The notes under the pieces: generated by a model | What the model was told of the DNA's origin: nothing | The model's input: the letters and a program-made list of their open reading frames with translations, nothing else | Databases searched by the model: none | Position numbers and translations under genes: made by a program | Assembly: GCF_945952095.1 (NCBI RefSeq) | Contig: NZ_CAMFHL010000049.1 | Span: 1 to 40,376, forward strand | Direction of reading: 5' to 3' | DNA from: an uncultured Arsenicibacter sp. | GTDB lineage: Bacteria; Bacteroidota; Bacteroidia; Cytophagales; Spirosomataceae | DNA length: 40,376 bases | In this document: in pieces, positions 40,329 through 40,376 of the stretch | How positions within the stretch are numbered: position 1 is the first letter of the stretch | Layout: every line of letters starts with the position of its first letter

Positions 40329-40376
40329 CTTAATTTTGTGTAAAGCAAATTTTGTTTGGTCAAGACCACAACCGAC

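Overview
The window looks like a complete contig, or a contig end, from a Bacteroidota genome, most likely Cytophagales of the Spirosoma type. The evidence is a SusC/SusD pair, many lipoproteins with Bacteroidota-style lipoboxes, promoters of the TTG-N19-TAnnTTTG class with no Shine-Dalgarno sequences, an OMP_b-brl_3-type TonB receptor, a double-glycine leader peptide of the Bacteroidota kind, and an ABC permease/M1 peptidase fusion typical of this phylum. The genus is an inference. The first 34 bases are an Illumina Nextera read-2 adapter, not genome. No rRNA, tRNA, CRISPR array or prophage was seen.

Left part (1-13,000): a response-regulator gene cut off by the contig edge, a secreted protein of unknown function, a CHRD lipoprotein and aconitase (acn). 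Next come REP-like palindromes beside a solitary IS200-like/RAYT transposase. A TonB-dependent receptor followed by a secreted esterase/propeller protein comes next, then aat, a GNAT acetyltransferase resembling the Bacteroidota arginine-pathway acyltransferase, a small disordered protein and a GH53 endo-galactanase lipoprotein.

Middle part (13,000-26,200): a sialate-O-acetylesterase-type SGNH esterase, an aldehyde dehydrogenase with an AraC regulator downstream and a direct-repeat operator upstream, an NCS2 purine permease, an orphan HicB-like protein, a 53-residue double-glycine leader peptide and a GH43 enzyme. An ABC ATPase with its permease/M1-peptidase partner and a collagen-like lipoprotein close this part.

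Right part (26,300-38,000): eight minus-strand genes with short gaps form one polysaccharide utilisation locus: susC, susD, GH39 hydrolase, XRE-cupin regulator, rhamnonate-dehydratase-like enolase, SDR, AraD1/GguC (FAH-fold) protein and an ExuT-like MFS permease. The set fits import of an oligosaccharide, cleavage, uptake of a sugar acid and its non-phosphorylated breakdown through 2-keto-3-deoxy (and perhaps 2,4-diketo-3-deoxy) acids. The susC promoter is a textbook TTG-N19-TACATTTG. A TTCAA-N5-TTGAA palindrome lies just downstream of its -7 element, and the same core lies inside a 37-bp nested dyad directly before the XRE-cupin gene. I infer that the XRE-cupin protein is the autoregulated repressor of this locus. 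This is the best candidate here for an undescribed regulated system.

The right end carries tryptophan 2,3-dioxygenase (kynA) and two LytTR DNA-binding genes. The last of these is open to the contig edge. Together GH53, GH43, the acetylesterase, GH39 and the sugar-acid genes suggest a plant cell-wall (pectin side-chain) degrading lifestyle.
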